A stretch of DNA of 38,617 bases from an uncultured Spirochaetaceae bacterium (GCA_902783155.1 CACZPR010000112.1:1-38617), one strand, 5' to 3'. Numbered from the stretch's first letter, positions 1-8,414 are shown. Notes: generated by a model not told the origin, from the sequence alone. Numbers and translations are program-made.

Positions 1-1
1 A

Positions 2-1348
2 TTTTTTGCCCCCTATGTCGCGAAGTACGAGGGGAACAACGGTACGTTCTATATGGTGCTTGGTTCGCTTTTGGCCCCGGAGCTTGGTGATGAAATCAGG
101 ACCGAGGCCGACCCCTACCAGTATGCCCTTAGCGTCAATGTCACGCCCGACATGAAGTCCCTCCTTGTCAACAAAATGGAGAAGGCGATTGATGGAATCT
201 CCGGCACAAAGAAAGCGGAAATGTATGCCGCGGTCCGTGGGGTTGAATGGCTGAGACAGTTTGCGAGACTTCCTTTTGGCCGCATAATATCAAAGTTCGA
301 GGTCGTGGTTGAAGGAGCAAGGGGCTGCGAATTTTCCCAGGTCAAGAGCGATTTTGGCGAGCTTACAAAAATCCTTTCGAGCTATGTGCCATTGACCGAT
401 GAATCTGTTCAGGCACTCTATCTGGTCACGAAGAGAAAGAACATATCGGTTTCGGACAGTGGGGACCTCGCAATTGGCGATGACGATGACAGCACGGACT
501 TTATCAACAACGCGGCGGCCCAGAATGGAATAATCAAGATGTTCGTAAGGACCGTCCCCATACTGAAGATTGCGCGCCTTGTTTTTGAAAATTCGGTCTA
601 CCTCCCGGAGGCTTACGGCGGTGGAGAGGGCTGGTTCCAGAAATACAGGGGCCAGTGGAAGCTTCTGTTTGAACGCCGCTGGAACAACTGGGAGCGTGAT
701 TCCAAAAAAGAGAAAATCAAGTACAAGCTCAGGGAATATTTTGCCATCGATGACTTCCCGCTTTATCCTGTCAGACCATGGGAAACTCAGGCTGTCACCA
801 AGACTTTCCGCTACCAGCTGACACTTGGATTCATAAACTACTATTTCAAGAACCAGTTTCCGCAGTTCAGTTCGGCTCTTTCCACAACATCCGTGGAGGG
901 GGACTTTGCGATGCGGGAGAACAGGATTGAATTTTCCGAGTCCCTGAACATCTTTATACGTGTTGGTGACGCTCTGGAGCTTCTTGCAAGACAGCTTTCC
1001 GCCGGTGGTGAGTACGCGCAGATTTTCAGCTCCTACGAGGTAAAGGAATCAATCGCAAGTGTTGACGAGGCAAGACTGAACGACACAATGGCTGCCATAG
1101 AGAAGAGCGTGGCCCAGATGATAAAGAATTTTGGAAAGGCGTGCCGCAGCATGAAAAATCTTCTTGGCGGAATCATCGGGGACAATACGACACCTTACTA
1201 TGGACCCGTTATGAATCTTGCGAAGCTGGGTGGAAAGGAGAACCGCGTGTTCAAGGCTATGCTGGCCAAGGCCAACGAGAGTGTGGGTCACGCATACGAG
1301 TTTCTGCAGGACATAGAGCCGCTCGACCTTAGCATAGAGGCTTTGTAA
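2..1348 (+). CDS. Uncharacterised treponemal protein, 5'-truncated by window edge
   Basis: The frame is open from the first bases of the window, so the 448 residues seen are the C-terminal part of a longer protein. The first ATG in frame, at 53, lies inside conserved-looking sequence and is probably not the start. The protein is soluble in appearance, with no clear membrane segment or signal, rich in aromatic residues (a YRGQWKLLFERRWNNWERD stretch near nt 645-700) and with an acidic GDDDD patch. I do not recognise a catalytic motif. It may belong to the spirochaete-restricted family I recall as DUF5312, but I hold that only weakly. It ends 3 nt before pgeF and is probably co-transcribed with it. 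Confidence 0.7.
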   Translation, partial: FFAPYVAKYEGNNGTFYMVLGSLLAPELGDEIRTEADPYQYALSVNVTPDMKSLLVNKMEKAIDGISGTKKAEMYAAVRGVEWLRQFARLPFGRIISKFEVVVEGARGCEFSQVKSDFGELTKILSSYVPLTDESVQALYLVTKRKNISVSDSGDLAIGDDDDSTDFINNAAAQNGIIKMFVRTVPILKIARLVFENSVYLPEAYGGGEGWFQKYRGQWKLLFERRWNNWERDSKKEKIKYKLREYFAIDDFPLYPVRPWETQAVTKTFRYQLTLGFINYYFKNQFPQFSSALSTTSVEGDFAMRENRIEFSESLNIFIRVGDALELLARQLSAGGEYAQIFSSYEVKESIASVDEARLNDTMAAIEKSVAQMIKNFGKACRSMKNLLGGIIGDNTTPYYGPVMNLAKLGGKENRVFKAMLAKANESVGHAYEFLQDIEPLDLSIEAL

Positions 1349-1351
1349 TCC

Positions 1352-2131
1352 ATGCCACCACTAAGCTCCACCGGCAAAAAGTTTTTCACTGGAAAGTTTT
1401 ATTTCAGGGGCAAGCCTGTTGAGGACGGACCTTCCTATGGAATGACCATGAAGGCTGCCGGCTCCATGCGCTTCAGATGGAACGAAAGAAACGTTAACCG
1501 TGAAAATTTTCTTGCGGAGCTTGCGGGAATAGAACACCGCACCGTTTCTGTGGAGCTTATCCATTCACAAAATGTTTTCGCCGTGGACTCCCCCGAAGAA
1601 CTTGACTTAATGCAGGGCGATGGAATAATTACGGTGAACAGGGAACTTATTCCTGTTGTCACCGTCGCCGACTGTATGCCCATCTTTATTTTTGATCCCG
1701 TTACCGGTGTCTTTGGTACGCTGCACTCTGGATGGAAGGGAACCGGAATTGTCGCAAACGCAATAAGGCTTGCCGAAAAAAAATATGGCTCCAGGCCGGA
1801 GGATTTCTGCGTGGTGATGGGGCCGCACATACACGGATGCTGCTATCTTGTGGGGGAGGAGAGGGCAAAGTATTTCCGTGTCAATTTTACCCCGGACTGT
1901 GTTGAAGAGGAAAAGACCGGCGGATACAGGCTTTCACTTGCCAAGGCAAATCTTTCCGTTCTCCGCGAGCTTGGTGTGGACGAGGACAGCATTGTCTCGT
2001 ACAGCGACTGTACCTGCTGCAATCCTCTTTTCGGTTCATTCAGACGTGAGACAGCCAATCTGGACCCCGGAATGGACATGGAGGAAAGGCAGAGGCATTT
2101 TACCGTACAGGCCGCGTGGGTCAGGTGGTAG
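1352..2131 (+). CDS. pgeF: Peptidoglycan editing factor PgeF (DUF152 / YfiH family)
   Basis: This 259-residue protein matches the cytosolic PgeF family, formerly called laccase-like or polyphenol oxidase, which corrects misincorporated residues in peptidoglycan precursors such as UDP-MurNAc-Ser. The family's metal-site residues are visible: H71 in LIHSQ, C108 in VADCMP and H125 in TLHSGWKGT. The downstream signatures GPHIHGCC and CNPLFGSFRRE are also present. Length is usual for the family. ATG at 1352 follows a GAGG element inside the end of the upstream gene, 3 nt after its stop. The last 11 nt overlap the convergent PopT-like gene on the other strand, and no terminator is seen between them. 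Confidence 0.93.
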   Translation: MPPLSSTGKKFFTGKFYFRGKPVEDGPSYGMTMKAAGSMRFRWNERNVNRENFLAELAGIEHRTVSVELIHSQNVFAVDSPEELDLMQGDGIITVNRELIPVVTVADCMPIFIFDPVTGVFGTLHSGWKGTGIVANAIRLAEKKYGSRPEDFCVVMGPHIHGCCYLVGEERAKYFRVNFTPDCVEEEKTGGYRLSLAKANLSVLRELGVDEDSIVSYSDCTCCNPLFGSFRRETANLDPGMDMEERQRHFTVQAAWVRW

Positions 2132-3164
2132 GCTCTCCGGGCTCTTCCGTTTCTTCGGACTTGCTGTCTGGTTGGCCGTCCTGCTTTTTTTCTTCCTTGA
2201 TTTTGCTGATTTTTTCATCGATTTTATTGATTTTTTCACCAGCCTCGTTCTCTATTTTTTCTACAATCTTTTCGTCATCGGTGTCTTCCTTTTTTGCAAG
2301 CTTTGAGCAGAAGAACGTCAGTACCGCTCCAACGACAAGCGAGATTATGCTTCCGATTGCCTTCCCCGGAGTTGCAAGACAGGTGAATCCTGGGAAAATA
2401 TTTACAGCCGACGCGCAGATTAATCCAAAAATGAATGCGTAGGACTGGTTCGGAAGTTTTTTCAGTATGAATCCAATCAGCTTGGCCGCGCTAACAAGTC
2501 CCACGAGAAGTCCGATTCCGTTTGGAAGCAGCAGCAGGAGGGACTTCAAAAACAGGTTGGGAACGAAGAGAGACGGAATGCTTTTCATTATGATTGGATA
2601 CACGCCCATCATCAGGTTGACGAGGGAGCCTGACACTCCCGGAATAATCATCGCGACAGCCCCAAGGACACCGGCGATAAAAAGTTTTAACGTGAGAAAC
2701 CATGTCTGCTCGGGAAGTGCGGAAGCCATCTCGGCGGCCTCCATGTTGCCCTCCAGTCTGCCGATGAAAACCAGAATCCCGAACGCCACAATCACGCAGG
2801 CGACAAGCACACAGATTTTTCCGGCGCTGAATTTTTTTCCGTCCTTTTTTTCAATCATGTAGCCGAAAAGACAAGGCAGGCTTCCCAGAATCAGTCCGGT
2901 GAAAAAATACTGGGTCTGGACCTCGAACTTTTCGTAGAGGATGGACACAAGGCTTGCGAAAATCAGAACGCCCATCAACATTCCGCCGAAAAGCGGGAAC
3001 ACAAATTTTTTGTTGCGCCAGATTTTCTTGATGTTCAGCGTGAATGCGTCCACGAACTGGTCGTAGATGTTGAATACCGCCGCCATAGTTCCGCCTGACA
3101 CACCCGGGATGACGTTCTCAATTCCCATCACTATTCCGACTATTAGGGTCCTTATTATTTCCAT
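2121..3164 (-). CDS. popT: DUF368 membrane protein, PopT-type polyprenyl-phosphate transporter
   Basis: The 347-residue protein starts with the DUF368 signature GIENVIPGVSGGTMAAVF and repeats it as a second half motif, AMIIPGVSGSLVNLMMGVYP, near the middle. This inverted-repeat layout is characteristic of the family, and about eight hydrophobic segments are visible. DUF368 proteins (PopT) were shown in other bacteria to return undecaprenyl phosphate across the membrane, so a role in recycling the carrier lipid for wall and glycan synthesis is likely. Unusual is the C-terminal tail of about 55 residues, highly charged and predicted coiled coil (EKIENEAGEKINKIDEKISK), ending in an acidic Pro/Glu-rich segment. 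The start is well supported by AGGAG before ATG 3164. It is the last gene of the minus-strand operon, 18 nt after the EF-hand gene. Confidence 0.85.
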   Translation of the reverse strand: MEIIRTLIVGIVMGIENVIPGVSGGTMAAVFNIYDQFVDAFTLNIKKIWRNKKFVFPLFGGMLMGVLIFASLVSILYEKFEVQTQYFFTGLILGSLPCLFGYMIEKKDGKKFSAGKICVLVACVIVAFGILVFIGRLEGNMEAAEMASALPEQTWFLTLKLFIAGVLGAVAMIIPGVSGSLVNLMMGVYPIIMKSIPSLFVPNLFLKSLLLLLPNGIGLLVGLVSAAKLIGFILKKLPNQSYAFIFGLICASAVNIFPGFTCLATPGKAIGSIISLVVGAVLTFFCSKLAKKEDTDDEKIVEKIENEAGEKINKIDEKISKIKEEKKQDGQPDSKSEETEEPGEPTT

Positions 3165-3182
3165 AAACTTTTTCTCCTTTTT

Positions 3183-5423
3183 TTATTGCTGGACTGTCGA
3201 TGCCGCAATGTCAAGTGCCTCTCCGGCTGTCTGTGATGCCTTTACCGTGAATTTTGTGAAAAATCCCTTGATATTCTCCCACACTCCGGCGATTCCCTTT
3301 GGATTTTTCGCTATGGACACAACAATCCAGATTGCGAGCGCGAGAACCAGAATCAAGAGGACAACCCTCTTCCACGGGAACTTTTTGTCGGCGTAGGGGT
3401 CCTTTGCCGTGAGCTTTGAGTTCTTCGGTCTTGTCGCAAGCCCCGTCATTGTCGAGCCAAGCTTTATGTTGATTTTTACATTCCCGTTGATTGCCCATCC
3501 CAGTGCGTCAAGTATCGGCGCGATATTTCTCTGCCTGAGCTTTGACCACGCGATGAAGCACGACGGAAGTGAAATCAGAAGTATTATGCCGAGTATTCCA
3601 AGCGGAATCCATCCCTTGAGTCCAAGGAACGCGCTCATAAGTCCACCGACAACGGTCGCTATTCCGGTGAATGCAACTGAAAGGGCCGCTATGGTTCCTA
3701 TGTCGATTTTCTTGGTCGTGGCAGCGGCCATGTTTGTAGCTGCCTCTCCCGGATTTTCGACCGTGGCCGCCATTTTTTCGGAGACCTTTGACTCCGCGTT
3801 GGTAGCCATCTTCGAGACCTTGTCCTGCACAAGCTTGACCAGCTTTTTATAGGGACTCCAGAACGCCTGCCTTATGCTGATTGGGTTTTCCACAATCTTT
3901 GTTATGGTCGCATCCCAGTCGCCGCCGTTTCTGTCATAGAAAAGTCCGTTGCGCCCGACCATCAGGTTTTCGCTCTTTCCTGCTGAGACCATCGCCGCTA
4001 TGGACATCTTTTCCCCGGTGGACTTTTTTGTGCAGTCGCAGAAAAGAAGGTAGCACTGTGAGAGCGGGGACATGTTTCCAAGTTTTGTCTGGTCCGTCAC
4101 CTTGAAGCACAGGTCGCACGAGTGTCCGTCTATGTAGAGGGTTCCGCACTGGAATACCGCCGGGGTGTCCGGGTCATAGAATTCTTCAAACGAAACATAG
4201 TTTTTGAGAAGACGAAGGAAGTCCCGCCGTAGAAGAATCATTTTTTTCAGGTCCAGAGTTGCCAGCGCGACAGGTGGATGCTTTTCCTCCTCGTCAAGTG
4301 CGTGCGCGATAATCTGCTCGGAGTCGGACGCAAGAATCTCACCAACCCGGTCCATCGTGAGGCTTGCCGCAGTGTTTGACGGTTTTGCCCCGAACCAGCC
4401 CATGTATGCGTCAAAGTCCGACTTTATTTTTTTCCACTCGCTTTCATCGATCGAGGTCTTTGTTCCGCCGAAAATGTTTTCAACAACATTCCTTCTGAAT
4501 GATTCAATTCTGTCCGCCCATGCCGGGTTGACCGAATCCACCAGGGGAAGCAATTTCTGGCTGTCAATCTGCGAGAGCGGGAGAAGCTCCAGTTTTTCCT
4601 TTGAGAGTCCACCGTCAAGCGTCGAAAGTTCCTTTGCGTGGAGATTTTCGGAAAGCTCCCTTGAATATGAGTCAACATTGCAGCGCAGGAAGAAATCGTC
4701 AACCTTGTCCCTGACCGCCATGTATGAGGCTGCCGCAGAGTCGGTCGCAAGTCCCATGAAGAAAATACCCGGCGCGTCTTTTTGGGCAAGCTCACGCCAT
4801 TCCTGGATTGAACGCAGGTCCGCGAAGAATGTCTCGAACTGTTTTCTTGAGATGCCCTTTGCCCCGGAAATATCGTCCGAGCCGCCTGTTGCTTCTATTA
4901 TTTCCTCAACAGTTTTTGCGGCATCCCCATCCTTTATTGCTGCGGGCGGAAGAATGCCGTCACCGTTGTACACGCATGGCGCAAAAAGTTTGTCGTTTGT
5001 GGAGACATCGGAAAGCGAAATCTCCCTGCACCCTGTCTTTCCCAGAATCTCCAGAATTGATTTTGCTGACTCGGCGGGGGAGTGGCCACAGGAAAACGCT
5101 TCGTCGGAAAGTGCGTCAAGCGGAATTGTGTCCCCGGCTTCCATTATTATTTCCGGCTTTTTGAAATATTTTTTTATGAACGAGCAGGCGTCCAGAACCT
5201 CAGGAACACGGACCCTTCCATCCTTGTCCAAATCAAGAACCTTGAGCGTGTCCTCGCTGAACTCGATACCTGTTACCGGACATGAGAGCGCGACCCACAG
5301 TTTTGGATCCAGCCTGTCAAGCTCCAGAACGTCATCGATTGACTGAAACTGTAGCTGCATGAGACCGCCTGTCTGGACAAAGTGCCATACATGTCCGCTT
5401 GATTTTATGTCCCTAGTTTTCAT
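3183..5423 (-). CDS. Large membrane protein with an EF-hand calcium-binding loop
   Basis: The 746-residue protein has no family I can name. Residues 64-75 form a complete canonical EF-hand loop (DLDKDGRVRVPE: acidic residues at 64, 66, 68 and Glu at 75). The middle is a long soluble, largely helical region. Three hydrophobic segments lie near the C-terminus (roughly residues 570-595, 600-620 and 688-708) with a lysine-rich stretch before the last, followed by a short amphipathic tail. The large N-terminal part therefore probably faces one compartment; which one is uncertain because no signal peptide is visible. ATG 5423 has a GGGGAG element and overlaps the end of rdgB by 11 nt, which implies coupling. 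Context suggests an envelope or stress role, by association only. Confidence 0.8.
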   Translation of the reverse strand: MKTRDIKSSGHVWHFVQTGGLMQLQFQSIDDVLELDRLDPKLWVALSCPVTGIEFSEDTLKVLDLDKDGRVRVPEVLDACSFIKKYFKKPEIIMEAGDTIPLDALSDEAFSCGHSPAESAKSILEILGKTGCREISLSDVSTNDKLFAPCVYNGDGILPPAAIKDGDAAKTVEEIIEATGGSDDISGAKGISRKQFETFFADLRSIQEWRELAQKDAPGIFFMGLATDSAAASYMAVRDKVDDFFLRCNVDSYSRELSENLHAKELSTLDGGLSKEKLELLPLSQIDSQKLLPLVDSVNPAWADRIESFRRNVVENIFGGTKTSIDESEWKKIKSDFDAYMGWFGAKPSNTAASLTMDRVGEILASDSEQIIAHALDEEEKHPPVALATLDLKKMILLRRDFLRLLKNYVSFEEFYDPDTPAVFQCGTLYIDGHSCDLCFKVTDQTKLGNMSPLSQCYLLFCDCTKKSTGEKMSIAAMVSAGKSENLMVGRNGLFYDRNGGDWDATITKIVENPISIRQAFWSPYKKLVKLVQDKVSKMATNAESKVSEKMAATVENPGEAATNMAAATTKKIDIGTIAALSVAFTGIATVVGGLMSAFLGLKGWIPLGILGIILLISLPSCFIAWSKLRQRNIAPILDALGWAINGNVKINIKLGSTMTGLATRPKNSKLTAKDPYADKKFPWKRVVLLILVLALAIWIVVSIAKNPKGIAGVWENIKGFFTKFTVKASQTAGEALDIAASTVQQ

Positions 5424-6108
5424 TTTCTCCCCACAAACATTTTGCTATGCATTTCATGATTTTGGCTGCCTTGCCCCTGTGGCTGATTGCGTTTTTTTCT
5501 TCCGGGCTGATTTCTGCGGATGTCTTTCCGTACTGCGGCAAAAAGAAGAGCGGGTCGTATCCAAATCCATTTTCCCCCCTCTGGTCCGCCGGGTCCTCTA
5601 TTATGGTTCCCTCCATCGTCTCCTGGCTGACGTAGATTCTTCCCGGACCCATGTAGAGTACCATCGCACACACATAGCGCGCGCTCCTGGGACCGTTTGG
5701 AAAGAGACCGTTCTTTGAGTCCGGCGTGACATTTTTTCCGCCAGCTATGGCATCGTTCAGTTGTTCTATGAGAAATCTGTTCTGCTCCGCCTGTGGAATT
5801 TTGGTTCCGTCGGGTCGTCCACGCATGAAATCTGGTCCCGCGTATCTTGATGAGTAGATTCCGGGCGCACCGTCCAGAGCGTCAACACATATTCCAGAGT
5901 CGTCGGCAAGGACAGGGCATCCCACAATGTCGTAGAGTGCCTTGGCCTTTATTATGCTGTTCTCGTAAAAGCTGTCGCCAGTTTCGTCCGGGTTGAAGTC
6001 TATTCCCTCGTCGCCCGGTACGACTATGGTGTGCTCAGGAAAAAGCTCCTGCATCTCCCTCTTTTTGTTCTTGTTTCCGCTTGCCAAGTAAATCTTCATA
6101 TTTGACAT
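5413..6108 (-). CDS. rdgB: Non-canonical purine NTP pyrophosphatase (RdgB/HAM1)
   Basis: This house-cleaning enzyme hydrolyses dITP, ITP and XTP to the monophosphates and keeps deaminated purines out of DNA and RNA. Family motifs are clear: LASGNKNK at the N-terminus (phosphate binding), LADDSGI with the catalytic Asp, SSRYAG, NGFGYDPLF and SHRGKA near the end. Length (231 aa) is slightly above the usual 195-210, with an insertion around residues 110-135. Two starts are possible, ATG 6108 and ATG 6099 (MKIYLASGN); neither has a good Shine-Dalgarno. The start lies 74 nt inside the preceding sigma-like gene, an unusually long same-strand overlap. Adenosine deaminase, another purine-deamination enzyme, lies upstream but behind its own terminator. 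Confidence 0.93.
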   Translation of the reverse strand: MSNMKIYLASGNKNKKREMQELFPEHTIVVPGDEGIDFNPDETGDSFYENSIIKAKALYDIVGCPVLADDSGICVDALDGAPGIYSSRYAGPDFMRGRPDGTKIPQAEQNRFLIEQLNDAIAGGKNVTPDSKNGLFPNGPRSARYVCAMVLYMGPGRIYVSQETMEGTIIEDPADQRGENGFGYDPLFFLPQYGKTSAEISPEEKNAISHRGKAAKIMKCIAKCLWGENEN

Positions 6109-7060
6109 AATAGCTTTTTAGGGTGATGTTGTCCATATTCTTTTGGGCCTGGTTGATTACATACCTCACGTGCCTGTCGCTAATGCCAAGCAGCCTTCCT
6201 ATCGTCACGTTGGACGGAACCCGAAGATTCTCCGAATGAAGCTGTTCGTTCTTGATTCTCCATGCAGCGTCCGCCTTTTCAATCTTCGCCCCAATCTCCA
6301 TGCTTGTGTCCGAGCCGACATCCGCCCGCTCCATTTCCGCCGTGAACTTCCGCTTGTAGTAGAAAAAATTGTCCCTCGTCTTTTCCAGCCTGCTGATTCT
6401 GCTTTTCTTTGATTTTATGGACCTCTTTGCCTCATCGACAAGTTTTTTTATCTCGCCGAAACTTTTTCCGCAGACCGCTGCAGCGTTTTCTATCATCGAG
6501 TCGCTGACAAAGGAGCAGCTCTTCAGGAGGAGGACAAGGCATGCTTCCTTCCGAAGATTTTCGGTCTTGGCGAATCCTGCCCTGCTGTTCCTGATTTTTC
6601 TTCCCCTGCGCATCGAGTATGATTTTTCATCCTTTTTTGTCATCTCCAGTATTCTGTTTATTGAAGGAATATCGTTGTCCATTGCCGCGCACACGGATGC
6701 CGGGTCCATTTTTTCATAGGACTTGACCGACTCCTCGTAGAAAATGTCGTCCATCATGCTCAGTGTGCTTTCCTCGCAGCTCCTTTTTGCCCTGGTCTTG
6801 TACCATGCGAGCAGCGCGTTGTTTATGTTGACGTAAAGAAAATTCTCGAACGACCCAAGCTCCGGTTTGTAGAAGCTGAACACAGCCTTTGAGCGTTCGT
6901 AGTAGAACAGCATGAAGTCGTGGAGGTCGTCCCCCTGCAGTTTTTTTAGACCAAACCATTTCCTGTTTTTGTAGACGGTTTCCATAATCTGAAGCGAGGC
7001 CCTGTCCACCGACAAAGTTCCATCGCTGACCTGTTGTGCTAACTTTTCTAAATTTTTCAT
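6035..7060 (-). CDS. Divergent sigma-70-like protein
   Basis: The 341-residue protein has two parts that recall sigma-70 family factors. Residues 44-95 (DDLHDFMLFYYERSK... then PELGSFENFLYVNINNAL) resemble region 2. Residues 283-311 (TIGRLLGISDRHVRYVINQAQ) are a clear helix-turn-helix resembling region 4. Between them is a long, basic, charged linker, larger than in ECF factors. The start is set by AGGAGA directly before ATG 7060; a longer frame to 7099 would run through the promoter and has no ribosome site. A sigma-54 promoter ends 12 nt upstream of the ATG. The gene heads the rdgB/EF-hand/PopT operon. It could instead be a sigma-derived DNA-binding regulator rather than a working sigma factor. 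Confidence 0.72.
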   Translation of the reverse strand: MKNLEKLAQQVSDGTLSVDRASLQIMETVYKNRKWFGLKKLQGDDLHDFMLFYYERSKAVFSFYKPELGSFENFLYVNINNALLAWYKTRAKRSCEESTLSMMDDIFYEESVKSYEKMDPASVCAAMDNDIPSINRILEMTKKDEKSYSMRRGRKIRNSRAGFAKTENLRKEACLVLLLKSCSFVSDSMIENAAAVCGKSFGEIKKLVDEAKRSIKSKKSRISRLEKTRDNFFYYKRKFTAEMERADVGSDTSMEIGAKIEKADAAWRIKNEQLHSENLRVPSNVTIGRLLGISDRHVRYVINQAQKNMDNITLKSYYVKYEDLLGKRKQEQKEGDAGAFS

Positions 7061-7082
7061 AAATTCTCCTGAAAAACTTATA

Positions 7083-7098
7083 TGCAAAATCCGTGCCA
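7083..7098 (-). promoter_or_regulatory. Sigma-54 (RpoN) promoter of the sigma-like operon
   Basis: On the minus strand the sequence reads TGGCACGGATTTTGCA, a full match to the sigma-54 consensus TGGCACG-N4-TTGCW with correct -24/-12 spacing. The predicted transcription start is near 7072. That gives a leader of about 12 nt consisting almost only of the Shine-Dalgarno of the gene starting at 7060, and this fit of promoter, leader and start codon makes the call strong. Confidence 0.85.
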
Positions 7099-7183
7099 AG
7101 AAAATCTTACTAGAAATCTGCCAGTCGGACGTGTTTTGATTGAAAATTTGGTAAGATATTACTAGGCGGTGGCTCTTGATTGG

Positions 7184-7233
7184 AAAAATCTAACTGACCG
7201 TTTGGTTAGATAGTTAGGTTTAGTTAGATTTTT
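7184..7233. promoter_or_regulatory. 12-bp inverted repeat, candidate enhancer (UAS) for the sigma-54 promoter
   Basis: AAAAATCTAACT (7184-7195) is repeated as its exact reverse complement at 7222-7233. Further TTAGATAGTTAGG units lie in between. The centre is about 135 nt upstream of the predicted sigma-54 start, the usual distance for binding sites of sigma-54 activators. It lies between that promoter and the add terminator and is not followed by a T-run in either direction, so it is unlikely to be a terminator. Confidence 0.55.
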
Positions 7234-7248
7234 GGGTAGTTTTTTGCC

Positions 7249-7282
7249 AAAAAAAAGGACCGCCCGATTTTACAGGCAGTCC
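7249..7282 (-). terminator. Intrinsic terminator of add
   Basis: On the minus strand GGACTGCC pairs with GGCGGTCC (8 bp with one G-U) around a 10-nt loop and is followed by eight T. It begins about 35 nt after the add stop codon and separates add from the sigma-54 control region. Confidence 0.9.
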
Positions 7283-7317
7283 CGCTTGTTCTCTGTTGAT
7301 TTTTTTTGCTTGACCGT

Positions 7318-8379
7318 TCAAGCCTTGGATTCGTCGCCAGCTTCCTTTGGATGCGATTCAAACCACTGTGTCCAGGCCGCGTTGACCTTCTCGCAGTAGT
7401 CCTTCTTTTCCTCGTCGCTGATGAAGGCCGAGTTGAATCCGTTCAGTATAATCCGCTTGATGTCCTTGAGCTTCAGGCCCATCTTGCTGTAGACATTCCA
7501 GTATTCGTCAATCAGGTTCACCTTGAAGAATGTCGGGTCGTCGGTGTTCAGTGTAACGTTTATGCCGGCCTTGAAAAGTTTTTTGAATGGGTGGTCCTTG
7601 ATTCTTGTGACGTAGTGCTTCGTGAACACATTGCTCGTCGGGCTTACCTCAAGCGGCAGACCGGATTCGGCAAGCTCCTTCATAAACTCCTCGTCGTAGG
7701 CTGCGGAAATTCCATGTCCAATGCGCTCCACGTCCAGGAGATTGATGCAGTCCTTCATCGACCAGCTGTCAACCGTCTCTCCGGCGTGCGCGACCCTGTG
7801 AAGTCCGGCCTCCTTTGCCCTCTGGAAAACCGGCGCGTAATCTTTTGCAGGTCCCTTTGCCTCGTCCCCTCCCAGACCGATTCCAATTATGTCGGGATTG
7901 TTTTCATTAAGAACAAGGTCCAGATTGTGCTGCGCGTTCTCCAGTCCGAAGGTGCGGCTCACATCCACAATGATTTTTACAGTCGCCCCGTATTTTTCCT
8001 TGGCACGCTTTATTGCCGCGGACATCCTCTGGGTCAGGTCGTGGAAATCGAAACCGTTTTTCATAAGGGAAGTCGGCGAAAAGAAAGTCTCGATATAGGT
8101 AATGTTGTTTTCGCTGATGTACTTTCCGAAGTCGCTGAAATAGCACTCGCTGTCGTCTGGATTCACAAAGAAATTCTGGATTTTGATGAACGAATCCAGA
8201 AAGCCCGGAAGGTCCGAATAGTCCCAGAGGGAATTCAGTTCCTCGTCGCTCATTTCCTTGCCGAATTTGCTTCTGTAGAGTTTCCTTATGCTGTCGTTGC
8301 TTATGACGGCCTCACCATGGAGATGCAACTCTGCCTTGGGGACCGCTTTTAATAAACTGTAAAAATCCGTTTTGTTCAT
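7318..8379 (-). CDS. add: Adenosine deaminase
   Basis: The cytosolic enzyme deaminates adenosine (and deoxyadenosine) to inosine in purine salvage. Zinc and catalytic motifs are present in order: HLH at residues 19-21, then HAGE, IGHG and NTDDP, the last carrying the metal-binding and catalytic Asp pair. At 353 aa the length is normal. ATG 8379 is preferred, with GGAAG a few bases upstream; a GTG at 8391 would add four residues. The family also includes adenine deaminases and AMP deaminase-like members, but the overall spacing fits adenosine deaminase. It is transcribed alone and ends at a strong terminator. Confidence 0.92.
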   Translation of the reverse strand: MNKTDFYSLLKAVPKAELHLHGEAVISNDSIRKLYRSKFGKEMSDEELNSLWDYSDLPGFLDSFIKIQNFFVNPDDSECYFSDFGKYISENNITYIETFFSPTSLMKNGFDFHDLTQRMSAAIKRAKEKYGATVKIIVDVSRTFGLENAQHNLDLVLNENNPDIIGIGLGGDEAKGPAKDYAPVFQRAKEAGLHRVAHAGETVDSWSMKDCINLLDVERIGHGISAAYDEEFMKELAESGLPLEVSPTSNVFTKHYVTRIKDHPFKKLFKAGINVTLNTDDPTFFKVNLIDEYWNVYSKMGLKLKDIKRIILNGFNSAFISDEEKKDYCEKVNAAWTQWFESHPKEAGDESKA

Positions 8380-8414
8380 AGCCACTTCCACTATATCATA
8401 TTGTCGGCAGAAAA

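Noticed and set aside
4204-5346. 380-residue open frame antisense to the EF-hand membrane protein gene
   Set aside because: It is rich in Ser and Arg as expected of a reversed frame, has no family resemblance or ribosome site, and the opposite strand encodes a coherent protein with an EF-hand and membrane helices.
7306-8352. 348-residue open frame antisense to add
   Set aside because: It mirrors adenosine deaminase, which has all catalytic motifs and its own terminator. The antisense product resembles nothing.
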